Source of the DNA: Levilactobacillus tongjiangensis
GTDB lineage: Bacteria > Bacillota > Bacilli > Lactobacillales > Lactobacillaceae
DNA length: 64,000 nt
Assembly (NCBI RefSeq): GCF_003946345.1
Contig: NZ_RHNY01000003.1
Span: 122,455 to 186,454 of the forward strand
Direction: 5' to 3'
The position numbers and the translations under genes are program-made. This document shows positions 51,722 through 58,999 of this stretch, piece by piece. Below the pieces are notes generated by a model. That model saw nothing but the letters and a program-made list of their open reading frames with translations, did no database searches and was not told where the DNA came from. The first letter of the stretch is position 1, and each line of letters opens with the position of its first letter.

Positions 51722-51904
51722 TTGGCCGCCTGCGGCAGCTAGGTATTGCGCTGTGGGGCGACCCCGGGAGCCAAAGAGCGGTCTCCCGCGGCGCCTTGAC
51801 CCTTCGCCTAACTCGCGAATGCCCAAGGACGGCCCAGCCACTAAGCCAGCAAAAAAACGCTGACTAAGTGGCTCGACACTGCGCAACACCTAGCTGCCTC
51901 CGGC
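51722..51904 (+). repeat. Cloverleaf repeat, complete variant, forward
   Basis: Outer arms GGCAGCTAGGTATTGCGC and GCGCAACACCTAGCTGCC pair almost fully. Hairpin a is CGGGAGCC...GGTCTCCCG with loop AAAGAGC, hairpin b CCTTG..TTCGC with GCGAA..CAAGG, and hairpin c AGCCACT..CAGC with GCTG..AGTGGCT. It starts 2 bp after the ATPase stop codon. Confidence 0.8.
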
Positions 51905-51973
51905 TCAGGTAGTTGGTTGGGTGGCTACGGGTAACGATGTGGCTTCTTGTTTCACTGAAAGTTTGTAAACGAT

Positions 51974-52014
51974 AGCCGTTCATTTCTCTAGCTAGGGAAT
52001 GGACGGCTCTTTTT
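51974..52014 (+). terminator. Terminator after the ATPase, copy 1
   Basis: AGCCGTTCATT paired with GAATGGACGGCT and followed by CTTTTTG. The same hairpin recurs at 52204 as part of a duplicated unit. Confidence 0.85.
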
Positions 52015-52017
52015 GTT

Positions 52018-52142
52018 ACCACCTGCGGTAGCTAGGGCTTGCACTGTGGGGCGACCCAGCCACTAAGCCAGCCACTAAGCCAGCCAAAAACCGCTGACTA
52101 AGTGGCTCGACACTGCGCAACCCCTAGCTGCCTCCGGTTCAG
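52018..52142 (+). repeat. Cloverleaf repeat, internally deleted duplicate, forward
   Basis: It matches 51722-51904 at both ends but hairpins a and b are missing: CTGTGGGGCGACC jumps straight to CAGCCACTAAGCCAGCC. The latter word is repeated, adding an extra 13-bp unit to hairpin c. The outer arms still pair. Confidence 0.8.
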
Positions 52143-52203
52143 GTAGTCGGTTGGTTACGGTGAATGATGTGGCTGCTTGTTTCGCTGAAATTTTGTAAAC
52201 TTA

Positions 52204-52245
52204 TAGCCGCCCATTTCTCTAGCTAGGGAATGGACGGCTTTTTTT
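52204..52245 (+). terminator. Terminator, copy 2 of the duplicated unit
   Basis: AGCCGCCCATT paired with AATGGACGGCT and T7. It is about 230 bp after copy 1, with the intervening sequence also repeated. Confidence 0.85.
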
Positions 52246-52349
52246 GCCAAAGAGTATAGCTCGCTATTTTAATATCAACCTATAAGGCATTATTCAGTCA
52301 ACATTGATGATGACTATGACAAAATGAACATTAACGTGATTTCGGTGAA

Positions 52350-52546
52350 CCAACGTAGCTGGAGGTTGTCAGGGTGGGTGGCGGCTGTGTCGGTGGCGTT
52401 AACTCGGTGGGCTGACCGAGTCTAGGCCACGGGACGAGCTTGAAGATTCGTGGGCTGTGCGAAGCTTCAAGTCGAGCTGGAGGACCGCTTCTCAGGCCGG
52501 AGGCGGTCCCCACAGCAGACGCCCACCCTGACAACTGGAAGCGGCA
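52350..52546 (-). repeat. Cloverleaf repeat, complete copy, reverse
   Basis: Outer arms GTTGTCAGGGTGGGTGGC and GCCCACCCTGACAAC pair. Hairpin c is TAACTCGGTGG with CCGAGTCTAGG-like pairing, hairpin b GAGCTTGAAGATTCG...GAAGCTTCAAGTCGAG, and hairpin a includes GACCGC/GCGGTC. The core GGTCCCCACAGCAG is intact. It ends about 135 bp before pepD. Confidence 0.8.
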
Positions 52547-52682
52547 ATTTGAGAATCACATTGTAGCTTGGACAACCAAATGTTCTCATTTGAAATAATT
52601 AAAACGTCAAAATGTTAAAAATGGGTGGCCCTTAGCACTTGATAATCTTATACTTAAGAAATAAAGGGGGCGGAACACAATA

Positions 52683-54104
52683 ATGTTGAAGAAGAGTTCC
52701 GATTGTACAGAGATTTTAGTGGGAAAGGCCGCCAGTATGGACGGTTCAACGATTGTGGCACGTAACGAAGATGGTTACGGCCCAATCAACCCAATCAAGT
52801 TTGTGGTCCACCCAGCAACGGACCAATCACAGGCATCCTTTACGTCGATCGTTACCGGCGTAAACGTACCGCTACCCGACCACGCCTACCGTTATACGGG
52901 GACGCCTCAGGCTGACCAAAGTGATGGTCAATACGAAGAAGCTGGTATCAACGAATTGAACGTTGGTATGAGTGCGACCGAAACCACCGCAACGAACGCC
53001 CGTGTCTTGGGCTATGATCCATTGGTTAACGATGGTATCAACGAAGAAGCTATGGTTACCTTGGTTTTGCCATACATCAAGACTGCTAAGGAAGGGGCCC
53101 AACGTTTGGGTGCCTTGCTAGAAAAGTATGGGACCGGCGAAAGCAATAGTATTGCCTTCAACGATAATGACGAAATTTGGTACCTGGAAACGGCCGGTGG
53201 TCACCACTGGGCGGCTATGCGCTTACCAGAAGACACCTACGCCATTGCGCCTAACCAGACGCTGATGCAGGAAGTTGACCTCAATGATTCTGACAACTTT
53301 TTAGTTGCCACGGACCTGGTCGACTTTGTTAAAAAGAATCATTTGAACCCAAATCCAGACACGTTTAACTTCCGTGAAATCTTCGGAACTCACGGTGAGG
53401 ACGACGCTTATTACAACACGCCACGGACTTGGTATGGCCAAAGCCTGTTCAATCCTGAAATTAAGGATCAACAGCCAACTGACCAAGACATGCCATTTAC
53501 GCGGAAGCCAGCCAAGAAGATTGCCATCGAAGACGTGCAATTCTTCCTGTCTTCCCACTACAACGGGACGAAGTATGATCCATTCGGGACCTTTGCCTCT
53601 GGCTCAGCCGATGACCAGAAGAAATTCCGGCCAATCGCTATGGACCGGAACCAATGCTCATCTATTCTGCAAATTAGAAACGATGTGCCAGCGGACCGGG
53701 CAGCCATTCAATGGATCGCCATGGGCTTCTTCGCTTACGCACCATACGTACCATTCTTTACGAACATCAACGATACGCCAGAAGATTACAAGAATACAAC
53801 GACGGCGGTCGATGTCGAGAACGTTTACTGGCTTAACAAGACGCTCTCTGTTATCATTGAACCCCACTTCCATGAATACGTTGAAGCAGTCAACGCCTTC
53901 CGCGAAGGGTGCCAATCCTATGGTCGGCAACGGGTTGCGGCGACTGACGAAGCTGTCAGCGGCGATGCAACTGACTTCTTGACCAAGAGCAATTTGGAAA
54001 CGGCCGGTGAGATTTCTAAGCGGACGCACCAATTGTTTGATGACCTGGTTAAGCACGGCCTCTTATTATCTAAGACGGTTTGGGAAAAAGGTCAAAACCT
54101 CTAG
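52683..54104 (+). CDS. pepD: C69-family dipeptidase (PepD-like)
   Basis: The 473-residue Ntn-hydrolase starts MLKKSSDCTEILVGKAASMD, with the nucleophile Cys8 exposed after processing, followed by DGSTIVARNEDGYGPINP typical of lactobacillar PepD. Later conserved blocks include GMSATETTATNARVLG, AWYLETAGGHHWAA-type NDEIWYLETAGGHHW and AMDRNQCSSILQIRN. No signal peptide, so it is an intracellular dipeptidase. GGGGGCGG lies upstream of ATG 52683. Likely monocistronic, with a cloverleaf repeat in its leader region. Confidence 0.92.
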   Translation: MLKKSSDCTEILVGKAASMDGSTIVARNEDGYGPINPIKFVVHPATDQSQASFTSIVTGVNVPLPDHAYRYTGTPQADQSDGQYEEAGINELNVGMSATETTATNARVLGYDPLVNDGINEEAMVTLVLPYIKTAKEGAQRLGALLEKYGTGESNSIAFNDNDEIWYLETAGGHHWAAMRLPEDTYAIAPNQTLMQEVDLNDSDNFLVATDLVDFVKKNHLNPNPDTFNFREIFGTHGEDDAYYNTPRTWYGQSLFNPEIKDQQPTDQDMPFTRKPAKKIAIEDVQFFLSSHYNGTKYDPFGTFASGSADDQKKFRPIAMDRNQCSSILQIRNDVPADRAAIQWIAMGFFAYAPYVPFFTNINDTPEDYKNTTTAVDVENVYWLNKTLSVIIEPHFHEYVEAVNAFREGCQSYGRQRVAATDEAVSGDATDFLTKSNLETAGEISKRTHQLFDDLVKHGLLLSKTVWEKGQNL

Positions 54105-54173
54105 TGTAATGTTAAGTTTAGCGTGTTAATCTTGGAGAGTAAGCAAAAGTTGAGTGATGACTAGGAGGTAATC

Positions 54174-55175
54174 ATGACTAAATGGGCTAAATTCATTTTA
54201 GCGGGATCTTTGGGACTGGTATTTTGGGGTGGCTTAACGACGGCCAACGCCGCCAAAAAGGTGACATTACCAGCTTACCCGCAACATCGGATTTTTACGT
54301 TTAAGTCGACTGGCACGAAGGTGTACAGCTATCCACGCGCTGCGTACAAGCACAGCACCGTTTTGGGGACCGAGCAGAGTCGGACAAAACAGTGGACGGT
54401 GGACAAGGTCGTGACGGTCAAGGGTAAGCGCTACGTGCGGTTGGCTAAAGTTACCGCTAAGAAACTGCCTCATGGGACGGTTGTTGGGGCGACGACCACC
54501 AAGAAGTCTAAACTGGTGGGCGGCTACGTGGCGTTGAGTAAGCTGAAATTTCACCAACAGATCAGTCAGATGAAGTCGGTCAAGAAGACGGCCTATTGGA
54601 CGCCAACCACGACACATGATTTCTGGGACATGCCGACCAAGTCACTCGGTACGACGGCGGCCAATCATTACGGCACCACGTACGGTTACCGGACGCTCTA
54701 CGCCATTCAGTCACTGACCACGACTAGTAAGAAGCAGTACCTGTACTTCGAGACGGCGGCTGGTAAGACAATTGGCTGGTTACCGAAGAGCGCTGTGGTC
54801 AAGGGGACGTACCCGAACATCATGACGCGCGAGCTCAACCGCAATGCCACGACGGCAACCACTAAGGTAGCGACGTTGGACAAGGCAGCCCACATCAAGA
54901 TTGGTATTGCGACGACCAATGGTCAGATTCAGCGAGTAGTTTTGTTGCAACAAAACAGCCAGACGATGATTTACGATTATCAGAATGGTAAGGCAGTTAA
55001 GGAAACTACGCGGAGCGCCACTGGCAAGGTGCTTAGCACCAAGTCAATCACGCCGGTAGCTACCTTGGGCTTTAAGCTAGTTGCTGCGTTTGATATCAAT
55101 GGGACCACCTACAAAGGAACGATTTCACCGAAGGGCGAGATCAACATTCCGGTTTACTTTGGGTGGACCGCTTAA
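54174..55175 (+). CDS. Secreted SH3/GW-like repeat protein
   Basis: The 333-residue precursor has a signal peptide (AKFILAGSLGLVFWGGLTTANA) and is very rich in Lys, Thr and Tyr. Two GW/SH3-like units are visible (about 35-125, VYSYPRAAYKHSTVLG, and about 140-215, AIQSLTTTSKKQYLYF then KTIGWLPKSAV), followed by a beta-rich C-terminus. Such units bind wall teichoic or lipoteichoic acids in other proteins. No enzymatic domain is recognised. AGGAGG precedes ATG 54174 and it lies 70 bp after pepD. Two terminators follow. Confidence 0.75.
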   Translation: MTKWAKFILAGSLGLVFWGGLTTANAAKKVTLPAYPQHRIFTFKSTGTKVYSYPRAAYKHSTVLGTEQSRTKQWTVDKVVTVKGKRYVRLAKVTAKKLPHGTVVGATTTKKSKLVGGYVALSKLKFHQQISQMKSVKKTAYWTPTTTHDFWDMPTKSLGTTAANHYGTTYGYRTLYAIQSLTTTSKKQYLYFETAAGKTIGWLPKSAVVKGTYPNIMTRELNRNATTATTKVATLDKAAHIKIGIATTNGQIQRVVLLQQNSQTMIYDYQNGKAVKETTRSATGKVLSTKSITPVATLGFKLVAAFDINGTTYKGTISPKGEINIPVYFGWTA

Positions 55176-55194
55176 ATTCAGATCAATCACGGAG

Positions 55195-55224
55195 AGCCTA
55201 GGGGAGCACCCTGGGCTCTTTTTT
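55195..55224 (+). terminator. Terminator after the secreted SH3-like gene
   Basis: GAGCCTAGGG paired with CCCTGGGCTC around GAGCA and followed by T6. Confidence 0.88.
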
Positions 55225-55251
55225 AGTTGCCCGCCGACGGTTCCAAAAAGT

Positions 55252-55298
55252 GTTCCCCAATCCGTAGATAGAGAGCCTACAGGTTGGGGAACCCTTTT
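55252..55298. terminator. Bidirectional terminator
   Basis: GTTCCCCAA paired with TTGGGGAAC around a 22-nt loop, T run on the plus strand and AAAAAGTG on the minus-side approach. It can end the convergent acetyltransferase transcript. Confidence 0.75.
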
Positions 55299-55327
55299 TT
55301 AGTTTTTTGATTTTAGTGAGGGAGGCT

Positions 55328-55909
55328 TTAGTTCTCCGCGTGATCTGTGTTTGGTACATTTTTTCGAATGACGCGGGCAGGGCTACCAGCAATCACCACG
55401 TTGTCGCCGAAGGACTTGGTGACCGTGGAATTGGCGCCCACGACGACGTTACTGCCCAGGGTGACGCCGGGGAGGATAACGGCCCCACCACCGATCCAGA
55501 CGTGGTCGCCAATTGTGACGGGTTTGCCTAGGCCAACGAAGGCGTCACGACCAGCCGGATCAAGCGGATGGTAGGCGGCGTAGATCTGGACGTGGGGTGC
55601 CATCATGCAGTGATCTCCAATGGTAACTGGTGCGATGTCCAAGATGACGTTGTCATAGTTACACATGAAGTCGTCGCCGACGTGGATGTTATAGCCAAAG
55701 TCACAGCGGAAGTTGGGTTGGACCCAAGGACGTTCGCCGACGGAGCCGAAGAGCTGGCGGATGATGTGGTCTTTCTCTTGAGTGGCCGTATCATCTAGTT
55801 CATTCAGTTCTTTGCAGAGCCGGCGGGCCTTGGTCTCGTCAGCGGCGAGTTCCGGGTCCATGATGTTGTAGGGTTCACCGGCGAGAAATTTTTCTTTTTC
55901 AGTTTTCAT
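55328..55909 (-). CDS. Maltose/galactoside O-acetyltransferase-like enzyme
   Basis: The 193-residue protein has an N-terminal Mac helix region (EKEKFLAGEPYNIMDPELAADETKA) and a left-handed beta-helix with repeated hexapeptides (IGDHVWIGGGAVILPGVTLG, NVVVGANSTVTKSFG), plus the catalytic His in YAAYHPLDP. It acetylates a sugar from acetyl-CoA; maltose-type is the nearest family but the sugar is not certain. GGGGAG precedes ATG 55909. Monocistronic. Confidence 0.9.
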   Translation of the reverse strand: MKTEKEKFLAGEPYNIMDPELAADETKARRLCKELNELDDTATQEKDHIIRQLFGSVGERPWVQPNFRCDFGYNIHVGDDFMCNYDNVILDIAPVTIGDHCMMAPHVQIYAAYHPLDPAGRDAFVGLGKPVTIGDHVWIGGGAVILPGVTLGSNVVVGANSTVTKSFGDNVVIAGSPARVIRKNVPNTDHAEN

Positions 55910-56195
55910 TGGGGAGACCTCCTATTGCTCATTAGTATAGCATTCATCCGGATAAATTGTAAACGCGTACATTTATTAGGATAACAAGGTTGGGGGCCTT
56001 AATTTTCTGACCGTGCTAACTAGGAGCGGTGACGGGCATTTAACGGGGGATTTTAGGTAGAATAATGTTAAAGGTATCCGGCTAAGTTTGGATGCCTTGG
56101 GGTTGTACTCAGCTTTTACAAATGAAATAACGGATAATGTCGGACGACTACCATCAACAGTTACTGACACGGATTCGGGAGCTGGGTCGGTATTA

Positions 56196-56229
56196 AAGGA
56201 CTTGGAACGGACGGTTCTAAGTCCTTTTT
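56196..56229 (+). terminator. Hairpin with T run, upstream unit unclear
   Basis: AGGACTTGGAAC paired with GGTTCTAAGTCCT and followed by T5. It ends a 285-bp stretch (55910-56195) in which I see no convincing gene; a small RNA or an old ORF is possible. Confidence 0.6.
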
Positions 56230-56258
56230 GCTGGCATCAGAACCACGACAACTATGAC

Positions 56259-56287
56259 TTGCCTTCCAAGAAAATATTTTGTATACT
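56259..56287 (+). promoter_or_regulatory. Promoter of the fusB-like gene
   Basis: TTGCCT (56259-56264), 17-nt spacer, TATACT (56282-56287). It would start a leader of about 145 nt that carries the attenuator. Confidence 0.75.
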
Positions 56288-56297
56288 TATTAGCACT

Positions 56298-56430
56298 TCG
56301 GCTACCATAGCCGAGGACAAGGAGATGATCGACGATGATGGCATCGTTATTTGTACGGAAAAGTGCTGCTAGTTAGCGACACTTTTCTGCAAGACCTTTC
56401 AGAGAAGTGTCAGGTTTGAATCTGAAAGGA
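56298..56430 (+). promoter_or_regulatory. Four-segment translational attenuator leader
   Basis: After a small hairpin TCGGCT/AGCCGA (56298-56314) and the leader peptide come four segments. Segment 1 GAAAAGTG (56358-56365, within the leader codons) pairs with segment 2 CACTTTTC (56380-56387). Segment 3 CCTTTCAGA (56395-56403) pairs perfectly with segment 4 TCTGAAAGG (56421-56429), which is the ribosome site of the main gene. Alternatively segment 2 GACACTTTTCTG (56378-56389) pairs with CAGAGAAGTGTC (56400-56411) over 12 bp, freeing the ribosome site. A ribosome stalled in the leader would favour the second state. Confidence 0.75.
56335..56376 (+). CDS. Leader peptide of the fusB-like gene
   Basis: AAGGAG (56319-56324) lies ten bases before ATG 56335 (a second ATG follows at once). 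The product would be MMASLFVRKSAAS, 13 residues, stopping at TAG 56376, one base before segment 2 of the attenuator. Codons 8-11 form segment 1. An overlapping frame at ATG 56325 has no spacing to the ribosome site and is less likely. Confidence 0.6.
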   Translation: MMASLFVRKSAAS

Positions 56431-56438
56431 AATAAAAA

Positions 56439-57086
56439 ATGAAATCGACAATTACCACCTATGAATACAGCTATATTACCCAGCAGGTCAATGACCTGGT
56501 CAGTGCTTACCTATCAGTTAACGACCGACGGATGCGGGATACCGTTCGGGCGACAACGTTAGAGCGCATTACGCCGCTACTTCCTAGTGAAGACCCAATC
56601 AGCCAGGAATTCTTACGACGGTTACAACCAGATCGTTTGTCACGGGACGCGGCGGCCAAGCTACTGCCAACGTTAGAACCCTTAGTCGTGCCTTTTCCGG
56701 AGCTATCGATTAAGCAACTGAGTAAGCTGTTTCGTAAGGTGAAGAAGCTTAAGCAGCCAGAGTGGGCGGACTTAAACTTGCACGAACTGACCTATCTAGG
56801 GTGGAACGACGGTGGTAGCCAGAAGAAGTATCTGGTGGCACCTTACCAAGATCGCCTAATTGGGATCCAAGGTGACCTCGCCCCCCAAGTGGTGAAGGGT
56901 GTTTGCGCCATTTGTCAGACGATAGGGAACGTTTCGTTGTTTGTGTCGACGACCAAGAAGTCGGGACTGGGGACCTACACGCGTAACGGTAACTATATTT
57001 GCCGTGACAGTGCGCAGTGTAACCGTCAGTTGACCGACCCACAGGCACTCACCGAGTTTTTAAGCATTGTACGACCAAAACGATAA
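56439..57086 (+). CDS. FusB-type EF-G-binding protein
   Basis: The 215-residue protein matches the FusB/FusC/FBP family: an N-terminal helical bundle (about 1-85), a middle region and a C-terminal treble-clef zinc finger with C156-x2-C159, then YICRDSAQCNRQL with C188 and C194. KSGLGTYTRNGNYIC also fits. Staphylococcal FusB binds EF-G and rescues it from fusidic acid; chromosomal homologues occur in other Firmicutes. Staphylococcal fusB expression is reported to be controlled by translational attenuation, and a matching leader is seen here. AAAGGA is eight bases before ATG 56439 and lies in a hairpin arm. A strong terminator follows. Confidence 0.85.
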   Translation: MKSTITTYEYSYITQQVNDLVSAYLSVNDRRMRDTVRATTLERITPLLPSEDPISQEFLRRLQPDRLSRDAAAKLLPTLEPLVVPFPELSIKQLSKLFRKVKKLKQPEWADLNLHELTYLGWNDGGSQKKYLVAPYQDRLIGIQGDLAPQVVKGVCAICQTIGNVSLFVSTTKKSGLGTYTRNGNYICRDSAQCNRQLTDPQALTEFLSIVRPKR

Positions 57087-57096
57087 GTATAGAGCT

Positions 57097-57128
57097 AAGG
57101 GGACCGTCATTTGGGCGGTCCCCTTTTT
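57097..57128 (+). terminator. Terminator after the fusB-like gene
   Basis: AAGGGGACCGTC paired with GGGCGGTCCCCTT around ATTT and followed by T5. Confidence 0.9.
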
Positions 57129-57241
57129 GACTGGAAAATGATAATCGGCTAAGTTTTCTGGAAACGGGCTGGTTACGGGTCCGACCTTTGTTATAATGGT
57201 TTTTGTGGAATTTTTTGGGGTTAGTTATTAAGACGTAGGAC

Positions 57242-57438
57242 TAGGCCGCTTGCGGCCGCCAAGGATGGGGCCCGCTGTGGGGCCGCCTTCAGCCAAAGGG
57301 CGGGCTTCCGGCTCGGTTTCAAGCCCCGCTAAAAATCGTGCGGGTCTTGAAACACGTCCCCTGGTGTTGCCCCGAGCAAACCACTCGGCCCAACACCAGC
57401 GACACGGCGGGCCCTATCCTTGGCAACCGCCGGCTACG
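57242..57438 (+). repeat. Cloverleaf repeat, complete copy, forward
   Basis: Outer arms GCCAAGGATGGGGCCCGC and GCGGGCCCTATCCTTGGC pair. The core GCTGTGGGGCCG, loop GCCAAAGGGCGGGC, hairpin b TTTCAAGCCCCGC with GCGGGTCTTGAAAC, and hairpin c GGTGTTGCCCCGAG with CTCGGCCCAACACC follow. About 240 bp without a gene separates it from the next copy. Confidence 0.85.
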
Positions 57439-57687
57439 GTAGTGGCGTGTGAGTTATATGGGACCAAAAAAATTACGGGTGTCATTTGCCATTATCATAA
57501 AATATGGGTCTTCATGACTGATGGTTAAGTTATTTAGAATAAATCAAACCAAAATATAGATTACCTAAACGTAATGCAGTCACAGGTCGACAGGTACGTA
57601 ACCATTCATATATCTGAGTGGCTAATCAGTTTGCAATAAGGCATCTCGTGTTAAAAACGTTATAAGGATAGATTTTATACATAGTTG

Positions 57688-57856
57688 TAGGCAGGTTGGT
57701 TCGCCACCCGTGTCGGTGGTCTTAGTTCGGTGGTTTTTACCGAGCTTAGACCACGGGCCGACCTTGATGACTCGGACTTGGAGGCATCAAGGCGCCCTGG
57801 AGACCGTACTTTGGCTCCAGGGGAAGCCCCACGGGTGGCGAACCAATCTGCCGGAG
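57688..57856 (-). repeat. Cloverleaf repeat, complete copy, reverse, very stable
   Basis: The outer stem pairs 57690-57712 with 57830-57852 over 23 positions with one G-U. Hairpin c is 57716-57731 with 57739-57754, hairpin b 57762-57773 with 57781-57792, and hairpin a 57795-57802 with 57815-57822. The stem sequences differ from all other copies. It ends about 40 bp before the EamA gene. Confidence 0.88.
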
Positions 57857-57897
57857 ACGACATTTAAAGAATATACATAATTCAAGGAGGAACGGTC

Positions 57898-58830
57898 ATG
57901 ACGGGACAACATCATTTAAGAGGAGTATTGCTAGCCAGTCTAGCCTGCATGATGTGGGGGATTTCTGGGGTGGTCGCGAGCAGTCTGTTCACCCTAAACA
58001 CACATGTAACCGCACTTTGGCTGTCGGAGGTGCGGATGACAACGGCGGGAATCGTCCTGTTGATCATTGCCCAGTTAATTGGTGCTAAGCCCATGCGGTT
58101 GTGGCAGCATAAGAACACGGCCGGTCGAATTGTCAGTTACGGCTTGCTGGGGATGGTTCCCGTTCAGTTGTGTTATTTTGAAGCGGTTAAATTTGGGAAC
58201 GCACCGATTGCGACCATCATTCAGTTCTTAGGGCCGTTCATCATCAGTATCTACTACTTCTTGTTCAAACACACAAAGCCGACGCGGCCAGAGAGTGTGG
58301 GGATGGTCATTGCCTTTGTCGGGACCTTTTTGATTGTGACGCACGGCCACGTCAATGCGTTAGCCATCTCGCCGGTCGTCCTATTCTGGGGCTTCCTGTC
58401 AGCAATCGGCGTAGCAACTAACACGTTGCTGCCACGGCCATTGTTCTCAACGTACGGGTCCTTATCCGTCACGGGGTGGGGTTTATTGATTGCGGGATTG
58501 TCACTGAACTTTGTTAAGCCCGTTTGGCAGTTCCACACGACCGTCACAGCTACTGAATGGACGTTAGTGGCCATTATCATTGTCTTCGGGACGGTTATTC
58601 CCTTCCAAATGTTCGCTCACAGTTTGGCGTACATCTTACCGACAACGGCCACGTTGTTGGACGCCTTTGAACCGCTGGCGGCGACGGTCTTCTCGGTTAT
58701 TTTCCTGAGTGTTCAGCTAACGGGTTTTGATCTGGTCGGCGGGACGCTGATTATCCTAGCCGTTATGATTTTATCGATGAACAGTCGGAAACTGGTAAAC
58801 TTTTTTCACCGTCGTCGCAGTACGACCTAA
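57898..58830 (+). CDS. EamA/DMT-superfamily transporter
   Basis: The 310-residue protein has ten predicted helices in two EamA halves: first half LASLACMMWGISGVVASSLF and ATIIQFLGPFIISIYYFLF; second half LLDAFEPLAATVFSVIFLSV and GGTLIILAVMILSMNSR. Substrate unknown; many act as exporters of amino acids or metabolites. AAGGAGG lies eight bases before ATG 57898. The basic tail ends RRRSTT. It is closed by a strong terminator. Confidence 0.9.
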   Translation: MTGQHHLRGVLLASLACMMWGISGVVASSLFTLNTHVTALWLSEVRMTTAGIVLLIIAQLIGAKPMRLWQHKNTAGRIVSYGLLGMVPVQLCYFEAVKFGNAPIATIIQFLGPFIISIYYFLFKHTKPTRPESVGMVIAFVGTFLIVTHGHVNALAISPVVLFWGFLSAIGVATNTLLPRPLFSTYGSLSVTGWGLLIAGLSLNFVKPVWQFHTTVTATEWTLVAIIIVFGTVIPFQMFAHSLAYILPTTATLLDAFEPLAATVFSVIFLSVQLTGFDLVGGTLIILAVMILSMNSRKLVNFFHRRRSTT

Positions 58831-58840
58831 ATAGATCTTA

Positions 58841-58892
58841 AAAGAGCACTGAATTCACCTCCACAATTGGAAGTGAATTCAGTGCTCTTTAT
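58841..58892. terminator. Strong bidirectional terminator
   Basis: AAAGAGCACTGAATTCAC pairs perfectly with GTGAATTCAGTGCTCTTT around 14 bases. It separates the EamA gene from the convergent copper operon. Confidence 0.9.
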
Positions 58893-58961
58893 TTGAGTTG
58901 AGTTATTTGATCGATTAGGAAAGAGAGAGCTGGGCTAAAGATTTGTTGAATCTTCAACTTA

Positions 58962-58992
58962 GCCGGAGGTTGTCAGGGGGACCACAGGCGGC
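58962..58992 (-). repeat. Cloverleaf repeat remnant
   Basis: AGCCGGAGGTTGTCAGGG matches the outer-arm edge of reverse copies (compare 52360 and 63468). Nothing further is recognisable before the copB stop at 59000. Confidence 0.45.
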
Positions 58993-58999
58993 AAATGCA

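Noticed and set aside
56088..56372. 94-codon plus-strand ORF upstream of the fusB-like gene
   Set aside because: It crosses a terminator, a promoter and the leader peptide in another frame, and has no ribosome site.
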